Part shown: positions 1-8,581 of the stretch, piece by piece
How the letters are laid out: each line of letters opens with the position of its first letter
Position numbering within the stretch: the first letter of the stretch is position 1
Assembly (NCBI RefSeq): GCF_001434535.1
Contig: NZ_AYYW01000042.1
Coordinates: 309-64,308 of the forward strand
Length of the DNA: 64,000 nt
Reading direction: 5' to 3'
Origin: Ligilactobacillus animalis KCTC 3501 = DSM 20602
Lineage (GTDB): Bacteria; Bacillota; Bacilli; Lactobacillales; Lactobacillaceae
Program-made: the position numbers and the translations under genes
The notes under the pieces: model-generated
What the model was told of the DNA's origin: nothing
Database searches by the model: none
What the model saw: only the letters and a program-made list of their open reading frames with translations

Positions 1-9
1 TATAATTAT

Positions 10-82
10 GGTCCTATGGTGTAGGGGTTATCACGCCTGCCTGTCACGCAGGAGATCACCGGTTCGAATCCGGTTAGGACCG
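10..82 (+). tRNA. tRNA-Asp (GTC)
   Basis: Cloverleaf with a 7-bp acceptor (GGTCCTA at 10-16 with TAGGACC at 75-81), discriminator G and anticodon loop CTGTCAC giving GTC. CCA is not encoded. It is the first gene visible of a tandem tRNA cluster that probably continues to the left of the window. Confidence 0.97.
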
Positions 83-116
83 TTGCAATTATTGATTGCA
101 TTTTAAATATTGTTGT

Positions 117-192
117 GGCTCGGTAGCTCAGTTGGTAGAGCAAAGGATTGAAGCTCCTTGTGTCGGCGGTTCGATTCCGTCCCGCGCCACCA
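117..192 (+). tRNA. tRNA-Phe (GAA)
   Basis: Anticodon loop TTGAAGC between stem arms AAGGA and TCCTT gives GAA. The T arm has loop TTCGATT. CCA is encoded (190-192). The acceptor arms GGCTCGG (117-123) and CCGCGCC (182-188) pair except at the fourth position, a T opposite C. Confidence 0.96.
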
Positions 193-193
193 T

Positions 194-276
194 GGAAGGG
201 TAGCGAAGTCTGGCTAAACGCGGCGGACTGTAAATCCGCTCCTTCGGGTTCGGTGGTTCGAATCCACTCCCTTCCA
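194..276 (+). tRNA. tRNA-Tyr (GTA)
   Basis: Class II tRNA with a long variable arm. Acceptor GGAAGGG (194-200) pairs with CCCTTCC (269-275). Anticodon loop CTGTAAA gives GTA. CCA is not encoded. Only one base separates it from tRNA-Phe. Confidence 0.96.
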
Positions 277-287
277 TTTTTTATGAT

Positions 288-361
288 AGGGATATAGTTT
301 AAAGGTAGAACTACGGTCTCCAAAACCGTCGGTGTGGGTTCAATTCCTACTATCCCTGCCA
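288..361 (+). tRNA. tRNA-Trp (CCA)
   Basis: Acceptor AGGGATA (288-294) pairs with TATCCCT (351-357). Anticodon loop CTCCAAA gives CCA. The discriminator G is followed by an encoded CCA end (359-361). Confidence 0.96.
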
Positions 362-365
362 TGAT

Positions 366-440
366 GGCGATAGTGGCGAAGTGGTTAACGCACCGGATTG
401 TGGCTCCGGCACGCGTGGGTTCGATTCCCACCTATCGCCC
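366..440 (+). tRNA. tRNA-His (GTG)
   Basis: Acceptor GGCGATA (366-372) pairs with TATCGCC (433-439), discriminator C. The anticodon loop between CCGGA and TCCGG carries GTG. The base before the acceptor in the DNA is T, not the G expected if the extra 5' G of tRNA-His were encoded opposite C73. CCA is not encoded. Confidence 0.95.
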
Positions 441-446
441 TTTGAT

Positions 447-518
447 TGGGGTATAGCCAAGCGGTAAGGCAAGGGACTTTGACTCCCTCATGCGCTGGTT
501 CGAATCCAGCTACCCCAG
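447..518 (+). tRNA. tRNA-Gln (TTG)
   Basis: Acceptor TGGGGTA (447-453) pairs with TACCCCA (511-517), discriminator G. Anticodon loop CTTTGAC gives TTG. CCA is not encoded. Confidence 0.96.
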
Positions 519-543
519 TTTAGGGATTTGTTCCTTTTGAAAT

Positions 544-614
<71 letters not shown>

Positions 615-655
615 TTTGTTGGCTTAATATAAGGTAACTAATAAAATTTAATTAT

Positions 656-740
656 GCCGGTGTGGCGGAATTGGCAGACGCGCTGGACTCAAAATCCAGT
701 GTCCGTTGAGGACGTATCGGTTCGACCCCGATCACCGGTA
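656..740 (+). tRNA. tRNA-Leu (CAA)
   Basis: Class II tRNA of 85 nt with a long variable arm. Acceptor GCCGGTG (656-662) pairs with CACCGGT (733-739), discriminator A. Anticodon loop CTCAAAA gives CAA. It is the last gene of the cluster and a terminator follows directly. Confidence 0.96.
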
Positions 741-748
741 TCATTTTA

Positions 749-777
749 AAGGCTAGATATTAAATCTAGCCTTTTTT
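749..777 (+). terminator. Terminator of the tRNA cluster
   Basis: A 10-bp stem AAGGCTAGAT / ATCTAGCCTT closed by ATTA-type loop bases and followed by a run of six T. It ends the tRNA transcript. Confidence 0.9.
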
Positions 778-926
778 CGTGCAAAAAAATTAGTTATAAT
801 TTATTATGTTAATGTTGGTGTAAATTATGATGCTTTGTTTAAGAATCTAGTATTACCAAGTTTTTTAAATAAAGCTAGTATTTTTAGGCTAATATATACA
901 ATAAATATTACCATATAGGAGTGAGA

Positions 927-1967
927 ATGTTGAAAGTACTTAAAACACGTTCCTTTTGGCAAGCTGCGGTTTTAACGCTAGCTTGTGCTGTATTAGGGGT
1001 GTTACTTGCTAAACTGCCAGGGTTAAAATTAGTCGGGACATTAGTGATCGCCTTGTTATTAGGGATGGCTTTACAAGTTAAACCTAGTTGGATCAATGCT
1101 TCCAAAACAGGGATTGGTTTTATTTCTAATAAATTTTTACGGCTAGGGATCATTTTGTTAGGGTTTAGACTCAATTTGATGAAATTAGCTCAGGCTGGTG
1201 TTAAAACGATCTTGATCGCTATTTTCTTAGTTGCCGTGACGATCTGTTTAACGTATTATCTCTGTGAACGTTTTGGAGCGGAAAGTGATTTAGCGATCTT
1301 AACAGCTGCCGGTTGTGGTATCTGTGGCGCGGCTGCTGTTATGGGTGTTTCACCACAGATCACCGGTGATGGTGTTGATGAAGAGACTAAGCGAGAAAAT
1401 GAAGTTTTAGCGATCGCAGTGGTCTGCGTGATGGGGACTTTATTTACTTTGATCGAGATCGGATTAAAGCCAGTATTACATATGACACAGTCGCAGTTTG
1501 GGATCATGGCAGGGGGCTCACTACATGAGATCGCCCATGCCGTTGCTGCTGGTGGAGCTGGGGGGACACTTAGTTTAGATGATGCTTTGATCATGAAACT
1601 ATCACGTGTCTTATTGTTAGCTCCCGTAGCGTTATTGATCGGTATTTGGTATCAAAAACTACTTGCTAAAAGAAATCAAGCTAAGGGCACAACGACTACT
1701 GGAAAACAAAAATTACCAATTCCATGGTTTATGGCTGGTTTCTTGATCTCAAGTATCATTGGAACTTTTATTCCGTTACCTCAAGTTTTGATCGATGGTT
1801 TAGTTCAAGCAGCTTATATTTTCTTGGGAATGGCAATGGCTGCTTTAGGAATGTCGGTCAACTTTGCGGTGATTGCTAAACGTGGTAAAAGCGTCTTTAC
1901 AGCAGCTTTGATCTCTTCGATCGTATTATTGATCTTAGCCGCTGGGGCTGCTAAATTATTCTTTTAG
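927..1967 (+). CDS. YeiH/UPF0324 family membrane protein (putative sulfate exporter family)
   Basis: A hydrophobic protein of 346 residues with about ten membrane segments and the small-residue motif CGICGAAA near residues 130-137, typical of the YeiH/UPF0324 family. The family is annotated as putative sulfate exporters but the substrate is not established. I place the start at ATG 927 because AGGAGTGAG (917-925) sits at proper distance; a GTG at 921 overlaps that site. The gene stands alone between two terminators, with about 190 AT-rich bases upstream, so it is probably monocistronic. Family assignment is firm; transport function is inferred from family name only. Confidence 0.85.
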   Translation: MLKVLKTRSFWQAAVLTLACAVLGVLLAKLPGLKLVGTLVIALLLGMALQVKPSWINASKTGIGFISNKFLRLGIILLGFRLNLMKLAQAGVKTILIAIFLVAVTICLTYYLCERFGAESDLAILTAAGCGICGAAAVMGVSPQITGDGVDEETKRENEVLAIAVVCVMGTLFTLIEIGLKPVLHMTQSQFGIMAGGSLHEIAHAVAAGGAGGTLSLDDALIMKLSRVLLLAPVALLIGIWYQKLLAKRNQAKGTTTTGKQKLPIPWFMAGFLISSIIGTFIPLPQVLIDGLVQAAYIFLGMAMAALGMSVNFAVIAKRGKSVFTAALISSIVLLILAAGAAKLFF

Positions 1968-1973
1968 TTAATG

Positions 1974-2004
1974 GCGTACTATCTGCTGATAGTACGCTAT
2001 TTTT
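1974..2004 (+). terminator. Terminator after yeiH-type gene
   Basis: Perfect 10-bp stem GCGTACTATC / GATAGTACGC with loop TGCT, then TATTTTT. Confidence 0.92.
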
Positions 2005-2055
2005 ACAGGTCTTTGTTTGAAATGAAAGCGGAATTATGCTATTTTTAAATTGTAA

Positions 2056-2072
2056 TTGAAAATAATTCTCAA
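2056..2072 (+). promoter_or_regulatory. Fur-box-like dyad before feoA
   Basis: The 17-bp near-palindrome TTGAAAATAATTCTCAA (seven of eight arm positions symmetric around the central A) lies 22 bp before the feoA start. It resembles the 7-1-7 Fur box. A ferrous iron operon repressed by Fur is expected from family knowledge; the site itself is inferred from its shape and position. Confidence 0.55.
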
Positions 2073-2093
2073 TTAGAATTGGGGGGTGAGATA

Positions 2094-2573
2094 ATGCAAA
2101 AATTATCTGAAGTAATGACGCGGGGCAAATATGTCGTAGCTCAAGTGACGGCGGAGCATCAATTGAAAAAACGTCTCAGCGAGATGGGGATGGTGCGAGG
2201 TAAAGTTTTAACAGTGATCACTCAAAATATGCAGGCCAATGGGGCTATGATCCATTTTCAAGGGCAACGTCTAGCTTTAAGTGATAGTATTGCAAGTTGT
2301 ATTGAGGTTTTAAGTGTTAATGAGCTAGCGGAGCAAGAATTAAAGCCGCTTTCCCAGTTGAATTTAAAACAAAGCTGTTTAGTTGCCAAGATAGGTGGTA
2401 AAAAAGAATTAAAGCGGCGCCTGATGGATATGGGATTGACGCAAAATACTTTAGTTACTCTAGTAAACACAGCACCATTAGGCGACCCGCTCGAGATCTT
2501 GTTACGGGGCTATAAGCTGACCTTACGTCGATCGGAAGCTGAGTTGATCATGGTAAGGGAGATAAGCATATGA
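2094..2573 (+). CDS. feoA: FeoA-type protein with two tandem FeoA domains
   Basis: Small cytosolic partner of the ferrous iron transporter FeoB, built of SH3-like FeoA domains. This protein of 159 residues holds two copies: residues about 3-73 and 86-158, each with the pattern L..R..(E/D)MG followed by a short beta region. Most FeoA proteins are 75-80 residues with one domain, so this is a duplicated form. ATG 2094 follows the strong site GGGGGGTGAG; an in-frame TTG at 2079 lies before that site and is unlikely. The stop overlaps the feoB start by 4 bp (ATGA), so the two are translationally coupled. Confidence 0.9.
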   Translation: MQKLSEVMTRGKYVVAQVTAEHQLKKRLSEMGMVRGKVLTVITQNMQANGAMIHFQGQRLALSDSIASCIEVLSVNELAEQELKPLSQLNLKQSCLVAKIGGKKELKRRLMDMGLTQNTLVTLVNTAPLGDPLEILLRGYKLTLRRSEAELIMVREISI

Positions 2574-4705
2574 AAGAAATAGCACTAGCCGGAAATGCCA
2601 ATAGTGGTAAAACGACTTTATTCAATTATTTGACTGGAGCTAATCAGCGCGTTGGAAATTGGCCAGGGGTTACGGTCGAGCGTAAGGCAGGGTATTTAAA
2701 AAAGGATAAGGCGATCTTATTACAAGATCTACCTGGGATCTATTCACTATCACCATATACACCAGAAGAATTAGTCACACGTAAGTATTTATTGGAAAAA
2801 CGACCAGCGAAGATCGTTGATGTAGTTGATGCGACCAATATCGAGCGCAATTTATACTTAACTTTGCAATTATTAGAAACTAAGATACCGCTTGTATTGG
2901 CGTTAAATATGGCCGATCTCTTAAAAAAACAAGGGCGACGGATCAATACGAAAAAGTTAGCTTATCTTTTGGGGATCCCAGTGATCAAGATCAGTGCGCT
3001 CAAACGGAAAAATATCGATATATTAGTGGGGGAGATACAAAAAAAGCAAGCCCCACCAGAGATCATTCCCAAATACGATCCCCGGTTAGAATCAGCTTTA
3101 GCTCAAATAACAGACCAGTTACAGGGGATCGTAGCCAAAGATGAGTTGCGGTTTTACGCGATCAAGTTGTTTGAACGCGATGAACAGATCCGGGCTGAAT
3201 TGAAGTTAGATGCTAAACGCCGAGAAACGATCGCTGACTTGATCCAAACAGCAGAAAAGATTTTTGACGATGAGAGTAGCAGTATTATCATTAATGCCCG
3301 CTATGACTTTATTTCACGCGTTATGGATCAATGTGTGATCGATGAAGGCGATTTTTCATTGAGCATCTCTGATCGGATCGATCTTTTCGTGACGAATCGC
3401 TTTTTGGCATTGCCGATCTTTTTTGGAGTCATGTGGGCTGTTTATTATTTATCGATCCAAGTTATTGGAACAGCTGGATCGGATTGGTTAAATGATGTTT
3501 TATTTGGAGAGTATATTCCTAAATTTACCGCAGATCTGCTTAGCTCATGGCAAGTAGCTCCGTTTATGCAAGGACTGATCATTGATGGGATCATCGGTGG
3601 GGTCGGAGCGGTGCTCGGCTTTTTGCCACAGATCATGATGCTTTTTTTATGTTTAGGGATCTTAGAAGACTGTGGCTATATGTCTCGGATCGCCTTCGTG
3701 ATGGATCGGATCTTTCGGCGTTTCAATTTATCGGGCAAATCGTTTATCCCGCTATTAGTTTCTACGGGCTGTGGAGTTCCTGGGATCATGGCGACCCGAA
3801 CGATCGAAGCCGAAAAAGATCGCAAGATGACGATCATGCTAACGACTTTTATGCCATGTTCGGCTAAATTGACCGTGATTGCTTTGATCGTGGGGACTTT
3901 TTTTAAGGGTCAAAGTTTAGCTGCTCCAGCGGCTTATTTTTTAGGGATCATTGCTGTGATCGGCTCGGGGATCTATTTGAAAAAAACGGCTTTATTTGCT
4001 GGCGATCCTCAGCCCTTTGTGATGGAGTTACCCGCTTATCATCTCCCCAGATTAGATAATATCGTACGGTATGTTTGGCTAAAGAGTAAAGGTTTCGTCC
4101 AAAAAGCAGGAACGATCATTTTTGCTTCAATGGTCGTGATCTGGTTTTTATCGAATTTCAATTTTAGATTAGAACAAGTTCCCCAAGAAAGCAGTATGTT
4201 GAAGAGTATCGGAAGCTTATTAGCTCCAGTATTTGTGCCCCTTGGATTTGGCGATTGGCGTGCTGTCTCAGCTGTCTTGACTGGTTTGATCGCTAAAGAA
4301 AATTGTGTCGCGACTCTTCAAGTGGCTTTTGGCAATCCGCCGACCCAAGCGCGCTTTGACCAACTTTTGACAGCAGCCTATACCCCAATGGCAGCCTATG
4401 CTTTTCTGGCGTTCAATCTGTTATGTGCGCCGTGTTTTGCTGCGATCGGAGCAATGCATAAAGAATATGGGGATGCGAGTTGGACTTGGCGTGCTATCGG
4501 TTACCAAACGTTTTTAGCTTATTTAGCAGCCATGTTGATCTATCAGATCTCAGTCCTTGCAAGTGGTGATTATTCAAGCTATAATGTGATCCTTGTTTTA
4601 TTAGGTATCACATTGATCGTTTACGGCTTATTTATCAAGAAAAGTAAACCACAACCGTTAGAACAAGCAATAGAAATGAGGGATTCAGAATGGTCGCAAC
4701 GGTGA
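2570..4705 (+). CDS. feoB: Ferrous iron transport protein B
   Basis: Fe(II) transporter in the cytoplasmic membrane with an N-terminal G domain. Residues 8-15 GNANSGKT form G1, DLPG at 53-56 is G3 and NMAD at 113-116 is G4 (usual NKxD replaced by NMAD, common in FeoB). From about residue 280 onward there are two Gate-type membrane repeats; the second includes the stretch around GLIAKENCVATL. Length 711 fits the family. It overlaps feoA by 4 bp and the next small gene by 16 bp, so three genes form one operon. Fur control is likely from the upstream dyad. Confidence 0.97.
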   Translation: MKEIALAGNANSGKTTLFNYLTGANQRVGNWPGVTVERKAGYLKKDKAILLQDLPGIYSLSPYTPEELVTRKYLLEKRPAKIVDVVDATNIERNLYLTLQLLETKIPLVLALNMADLLKKQGRRINTKKLAYLLGIPVIKISALKRKNIDILVGEIQKKQAPPEIIPKYDPRLESALAQITDQLQGIVAKDELRFYAIKLFERDEQIRAELKLDAKRRETIADLIQTAEKIFDDESSSIIINARYDFISRVMDQCVIDEGDFSLSISDRIDLFVTNRFLALPIFFGVMWAVYYLSIQVIGTAGSDWLNDVLFGEYIPKFTADLLSSWQVAPFMQGLIIDGIIGGVGAVLGFLPQIMMLFLCLGILEDCGYMSRIAFVMDRIFRRFNLSGKSFIPLLVSTGCGVPGIMATRTIEAEKDRKMTIMLTTFMPCSAKLTVIALIVGTFFKGQSLAAPAAYFLGIIAVIGSGIYLKKTALFAGDPQPFVMELPAYHLPRLDNIVRYVWLKSKGFVQKAGTIIFASMVVIWFLSNFNFRLEQVPQESSMLKSIGSLLAPVFVPLGFGDWRAVSAVLTGLIAKENCVATLQVAFGNPPTQARFDQLLTAAYTPMAAYAFLAFNLLCAPCFAAIGAMHKEYGDASWTWRAIGYQTFLAYLAAMLIYQISVLASGDYSSYNVILVLLGITLIVYGLFIKKSKPQPLEQAIEMRDSEWSQR

Positions 4706-4851
4706 TCTTGGGTCTAGTGATCTTTGGGCTAGTTGCATGGGTCGTGTATACTAGGATCATTAAGCAAAAAAACAGCGAATGTAGTTCGTGCCACAATGCC
4801 GGCTGTCCGCTGATCGATGTCCAAAAGATCAATAAAAAAGAACGTTTATAG
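4690..4851 (+). CDS. FeoB-associated Cys-rich membrane protein
   Basis: A 53-residue reading frame starting at ATG 4690, inside the end of feoB. Residues 3-20 form one membrane helix; then Cys31, Cys34 and Cys39 form CSSCHNAGC, and the tail is basic. Small proteins of this plan, one helix plus a short Cys cluster, are encoded right after feoB in many Firmicutes and are grouped as FeoB-associated Cys-rich membrane proteins. They are thought to help FeoB, but the mechanism is not known. The 16-bp overlap and the terminator at 4856 place it as the last gene of the feo operon. Confidence 0.85.
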   Translation: MVATVILGLVIFGLVAWVVYTRIIKQKNSECSSCHNAGCPLIDVQKINKKERL

Positions 4852-4855
4852 TTTT

Positions 4856-4888
4856 AAAAGGGTGAGAAGTAATTCTTACTCTTTTTTT
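4856..4888 (+). terminator. Terminator of the feo operon
   Basis: Stem of about ten pairs including G-T wobbles (AGGGTGAGAA with TTCTTACTCT), then seven T. Confidence 0.85.
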
Positions 4889-4942
4889 AAGGTATAAAAT
4901 TTAACTATTTTGATACGATCTGTGCTAAACTATTCTTGTTAA

Positions 4943-4956
4943 TGTAAGTGCTTTAA
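4943..4956 (+). promoter_or_regulatory. Possible cre (CcpA site) before pckA
   Basis: TGTAAGTGCTTTAA matches 12 of 14 positions of the cre pattern TGWAANCGNTNWCA, with T in place of the central C and A in place of the C near the end. It lies just after a weak promoter-like pair (TTGATA 4910-4915, TATTCT 4931-4936). Carbon catabolite control of gluconeogenic pckA is plausible. Inference only. Confidence 0.3.
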
Positions 4957-5008
4957 TTGCTATTTTTAAAGGTTTACTAAATATTTAGAGAATGGGGTGT
5001 AGCGGAAG

Positions 5009-6658
5009 ATGAGTACACGTGAAAGATTTGAAACGACTGAAATAAATGGGCGTAATCGCTTATTTTCGCCAACTAAAACGATCATTGAGACTGCCTTCTA
5101 TGGAAATAATGTTCAGGCGGTAACTGACTTAAAGATGGCATACGAGCTAGCTAAAAAGAGTCCAAAAACGATCGTGACCGATCAACCGATCAAGCATACC
5201 AGTGAACTAGGTTTACCTAAAGATGCTGTGATGTTAGTCGATAATCATGGACGGATCGTGGGTCGAACAGCAGCTGCACGGAAGATCTTAGGTCGCCCTG
5301 GAGTAGATAATGATGAATTAGAGGCCGTTTTGCGTGAAGCAGTCTATCAAGGAAATGAGCGTCAATTTTATCAAGCACAAGCGATCGTAGGCTTGGATGA
5401 AGAGTTCATGTTAAAAGCGCATCTGATGGTACCAAAGGGTTATGAGGTCAATTTGCTATCGTATTTACTGAATTTCCAGATCCTTGATTCAGAGTATGCT
5501 AAGCGCTATGCAGCTTCTAAAGCGTACAGTGAAGACGATATCTATCTTTACTGTGATCCTGAATGGAATGATCCTCAATATCCAGATGGCTTAGCGCTTT
5601 TTGATCCCGAACATAATGTAGCTGCGATCCTAGGGCTACGCTATTTTGGTGAGTTAAAAAAGGCAACTTTGACCCTTGCTTGGGCAACAGCGCATCGCAA
5701 TGGCTATACTGCATGTCATGGAGGGGAAAAGACATTTCATTTCAAAGATAAAGAGGATAAAGTCTTTGCCTTCTACGGTCTTTCTGGTTCAGGCAAGTCG
5801 ACTCTGACTCATGCCAAACATGCTGGAAAATTCGATGATATCACGATCTTACACGATGATGCTTTTATCATTGATCGTAAGGATGGGAGTTCGATCGCGC
5901 TTGAACCAGCATATTTTGACAAGACAAGTGATTATTTACCTGGATCAAAAGAAATGGAATACTTCACTACCGTAATGAATGTTGGAGTTACACAAGATAT
6001 GCAGGGCAAGAAGATCTTAGTAACTGATGACTTGCGCAACGGTAATGGTCGTACGATCAAATCACGTTATTCGGCTAAAAATCGGGTCGATCGTGAACAA
6101 GCACCACTTGATTCGATCTTTTGGATCATGAAAGATGACAGTTTGCCACCAGTCGTTAAATTATCGGATCCCGTGATCGCAGCGACCTTTGGATTGACTT
6201 TAGCGACTAAGCGTTCGACGGCGGAAAATGTTATCGGTGAATCCCGCAATAAGCTAGTGATCGAGCCGTTTGCTAACCCATTTAGAGTCTATCCGCTGAC
6301 AGAGGATTATCAAGACTTCAAGGAACTCTTTGAAAAACAGCAGGCTAATTGTTATATCATCAATACGGATTCGTATAACGGTAAAAATATCGATAAAGAT
6401 ACGACGTTGGGCATTTTAGAAGCGATCGCCAATGAAACAGCTGATTGGACTGAATTTGGTGCATTACCACAGATGAGTTATCTAAGTCTTCCAGGGTATG
6501 AGGTTGATTTAAATGATACCGCCTATGCTAAAAAATTACGCCAACGTTTGCAAGATCGTCTAGATTGGGTAAATAATTACACCAAGACGCATCCACAAGA
6601 AGAATTACCCGTTGAGATCACTACAAAATTAGAAGAATTGGTCGCAAAACTGGGATAA
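5009..6658 (+). CDS. pckA: Phosphoenolpyruvate carboxykinase (ATP)
   Basis: Cytosolic enzyme converting oxaloacetate and ATP to PEP, CO2 and ADP. The P-loop GLSGSGKST is at residues 257-265, followed by the metal-binding HDDAF at 282-286; the later DDLRNGNGRTIKSR segment also fits the ATP-dependent family. Length 549 is normal. In organisms without a full TCA cycle it may run either toward PEP or, at high CO2, toward oxaloacetate; direction cannot be read from sequence. It is monocistronic, with GGGGTG upstream at 4994 and a strong bidirectional terminator after the stop. Presence of pckA is patchy among lactobacilli. Confidence 0.96.
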   Translation: MSTRERFETTEINGRNRLFSPTKTIIETAFYGNNVQAVTDLKMAYELAKKSPKTIVTDQPIKHTSELGLPKDAVMLVDNHGRIVGRTAAARKILGRPGVDNDELEAVLREAVYQGNERQFYQAQAIVGLDEEFMLKAHLMVPKGYEVNLLSYLLNFQILDSEYAKRYAASKAYSEDDIYLYCDPEWNDPQYPDGLALFDPEHNVAAILGLRYFGELKKATLTLAWATAHRNGYTACHGGEKTFHFKDKEDKVFAFYGLSGSGKSTLTHAKHAGKFDDITILHDDAFIIDRKDGSSIALEPAYFDKTSDYLPGSKEMEYFTTVMNVGVTQDMQGKKILVTDDLRNGNGRTIKSRYSAKNRVDREQAPLDSIFWIMKDDSLPPVVKLSDPVIAATFGLTLATKRSTAENVIGESRNKLVIEPFANPFRVYPLTEDYQDFKELFEKQQANCYIINTDSYNGKNIDKDTTLGILEAIANETADWTEFGALPQMSYLSLPGYEVDLNDTAYAKKLRQRLQDRLDWVNNYTKTHPQEELPVEITTKLEELVAKLG

Positions 6659-6660
6659 AA

Positions 6661-6703
6661 AAAGAGCGTTCGAAATTTAAAGAATTTCGAATGCTCTTTT
6701 TTA
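6661..6703. terminator. Bidirectional terminator, pckA / small membrane protein gene
   Basis: 17-bp arms at 6661-6677 and 6683-6699 (one G-T pair) with A-run on the left and T-run on the right, so it can end pckA on the plus strand and the 6704-7009 gene on the minus strand. Confidence 0.92.
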
Positions 6704-7009
6704 TCAGCTCTTGAGCCAAAAGTAGTAAGTCAAAATGACTAAGCTTATAGTATAGATCGTACCTACGCTAAACAAGATCAGGCTTAACATATCTGTCCTA
6801 GAGTCAGCAAAAGCTAATAAGATCAAAGCCAAGCCAAAGCTGAGCATGATCAAAGCAACATGTTTACCAGCTTTAGTGGCTGCTAGCGGTGAAATGTCAC
6901 CAAAAGTGTTACCAGCCAGCAAACGTAACCATTTACCTCTAAAAAATTGAATACATAGCACTAAAAATGATCCACCGACAGTTAGTAAAAAAATTTGTAT
7001 TCTTATCAC
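6704..7009 (-). CDS. Small membrane protein, unknown function
   Basis: I do not recognise a named family. The 101 residues contain three predicted membrane helices (about 5-22, 48-67 and 75-98) and a basic loop after the first. The start is GTG at 7009; an ATG at 7013 is in another frame. The gene begins only 17 bp after the stop of the LOR-family gene at 7027-7539 and is probably cotranscribed with it. No signature gives a function. Confidence 0.6.
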   Translation of the reverse strand: MIRIQIFLLTVGGSFLVLCIQFFRGKWLRLLAGNTFGDISPLAATKAGKHVALIMLSFGLALILLAFADSRTDMLSLILFSVGTIYTISLVILTYYFWLKS

Positions 7010-7026
7010 CCATTCAGTGTGTCAAG

Positions 7027-7539
7027 TCACCAAGCTAATTTACCATAGTAAGCTTTGTTCTTGGCTTTTAGGTCAAGACGTGCCCAGTGATCGAGGATCG
7101 CAGCAATACAAAAACATAGCGGTTCATCGGCCTGTTCAGCAATATGAAATTCTAAGGCAGTCCCAGTAGCGGTTTGAACTTCTGAGATCGTCATGATACA
7201 TTGGCGTCCATGGTAGACTTTGTAGTTAAATGTCATTAGATTACCGATGATAAACCAATTGAGCCCTTTGACAAAGAGCATTTCATGGCTGATACCATAA
7301 TAACGTCGCAAAGAACCAACATGGTGGCGTTTGTCATAGAGATCAAATTTTGGAAAAAGGCCCAGGGTCCGCTGTTTGATCTCGGCTAGTCGCTTACCTG
7401 TAACGTCATAGACTGATAAGACGCCAGGTGAAAGGCCCCATTTGCCAACTAATAGGTAGATCAGGCGACCAGAACTATCTTTGACGCGGATGGTCCCACG
7501 ATTGGACAGTTCGGTGCGTCGAGTATATAGATTGCGCAC
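7027..7539 (-). CDS. LURP-one-related (LOR/Tubby-like) family protein
   Basis: A 170-residue soluble protein with the beta-rich pattern of the LOR family (B. subtilis YxjI type): repeated strand pairs such as LIYLLVGKWG, SVYDVTGKRLAEIKQ and FDLYDKRHHVGSLRR. The fold is a Tubby-like barrel; the bacterial role is not known, and binding to membrane lipids has been suggested for relatives. I choose GTG 7539 because GCGAGG lies 8 bases before it; GTG 7548 overlaps that site. It is upstream of a small membrane protein gene in the same direction. Confidence 0.7.
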   Translation of the reverse strand: MRNLYTRRTELSNRGTIRVKDSSGRLIYLLVGKWGLSPGVLSVYDVTGKRLAEIKQRTLGLFPKFDLYDKRHHVGSLRRYYGISHEMLFVKGLNWFIIGNLMTFNYKVYHGRQCIMTISEVQTATGTALEFHIAEQADEPLCFCIAAILDHWARLDLKAKNKAYYGKLAW

Positions 7540-7574
7540 ATTAAGCACCTCGCTCTTGCTAGCACTGATTGACT

Positions 7575-8444
7575 TTAATTTTTCTTAGCCAAAACTTCTT
7601 CGATCGCGATCCCAGCGCCATCTTCGGTGTTAGGTGCAGTGATGTATTTAGCTAACATCTTAACTTCATCACTACCGTTGCCCATGGCATAGCTGATCCC
7701 AGCAGCTTTGAGCATCGAGACGTCATTGTTGTTATCACCGATCGCCATTACATTGTCCATTGGGATGTTCAAGCTATCCGCATAAGCTTGGAGTGCGACA
7801 CCCTTTTGTGCATTGACGTGGTTGATCTCGATATTTCCGGGACCCGAAGATGTGATCACAAGATTGTCATTTTTAGAAAGTTCATCTTTGATCGGTCCTA
7901 AAACTTTTTGGCCTTCAGGACTAAAGACCACGATCTTACCGATAACAGTTTTAGGATCATCAACTAAGTCCATATAGTTGTCAACGTAATTGATATTCAT
8001 AAGTTCCATGCGGGCCGAAGCCAGAGTCACAGCTAATTTATAAGGGGTATCAGGACTGATGCTAGCTAATAATTCAGCAAAATTTTCGATCCGTTTAGCC
8101 TTGTTATCAGAGCAAACGCCTTTAGCTGTGATCACTTCAAAGTAGAGTCCATTTTTCTTCAAAGTCAACATGATCTTTTTGGCAATGGAGTCTGGGATCG
8201 GAGCAGCGCTGATCTCTTTACCTTCTTCGTCTAAAACAAAGGCTCCATTCAAGGTGATCATTGGGCAGTTAAAGCCTGCTTCGGTGATCAACGGTTTAAC
8301 TTCATCATAAGCACGTCCAGTTGAAACGATAAAATGGACCCCTTGTTTTTGTGCTTCCTTGACTGCAGCAGCATTTCGCTTGGAAATGACCATTTTGTCG
8401 TTTAACAATGTTCCGTCCATGTCAGACGCAATAATTTGAACCAT
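7575..8444 (-). CDS. Cof-type HAD-IIB hydrolase
   Basis: Cytosolic phosphatase of the haloacid dehalogenase superfamily, Cof subfamily with a C2B cap. Motif I is DMDGT at residues 8-12 (nucleophile Asp8, acid Asp10); motif IV GDNNNDVSM lies near residue 235. Close relatives act on sugar phosphates or cofactor phosphates, with broad specificity, so no substrate is assigned. The start ATG 8444 has AAGGTGGG ten bases upstream; an in-frame GTG at 8459 overlaps that site. 289 residues, normal. It is followed 36 bp on by the LOR-family gene and may share its transcript. Confidence 0.88.
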   Translation of the reverse strand: MVQIIASDMDGTLLNDKMVISKRNAAAVKEAQKQGVHFIVSTGRAYDEVKPLITEAGFNCPMITLNGAFVLDEEGKEISAAPIPDSIAKKIMLTLKKNGLYFEVITAKGVCSDNKAKRIENFAELLASISPDTPYKLAVTLASARMELMNINYVDNYMDLVDDPKTVIGKIVVFSPEGQKVLGPIKDELSKNDNLVITSSGPGNIEINHVNAQKGVALQAYADSLNIPMDNVMAIGDNNNDVSMLKAAGISYAMGNGSDEVKMLAKYITAPNTEDGAGIAIEEVLAKKN

Positions 8445-8581
8445 AGTATAATATCCCACCTTAATTTATCTAATGACTTTATTCTAACATGAAAGTAAAA
8501 ATTTTACACACCTAGCACTTGTAAGCGCTAACGGTGTTATTATTTTTCAGTTATGGTAAAATTAATGCGAGGTGTAATATA

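Noticed and set aside
6-431. A 141-residue open frame on the minus strand across the first tRNA genes
   Set aside because: It is antisense to five tRNAs; GRNRTADTRS-type peptides are a well-known false gene from tRNA repeats.
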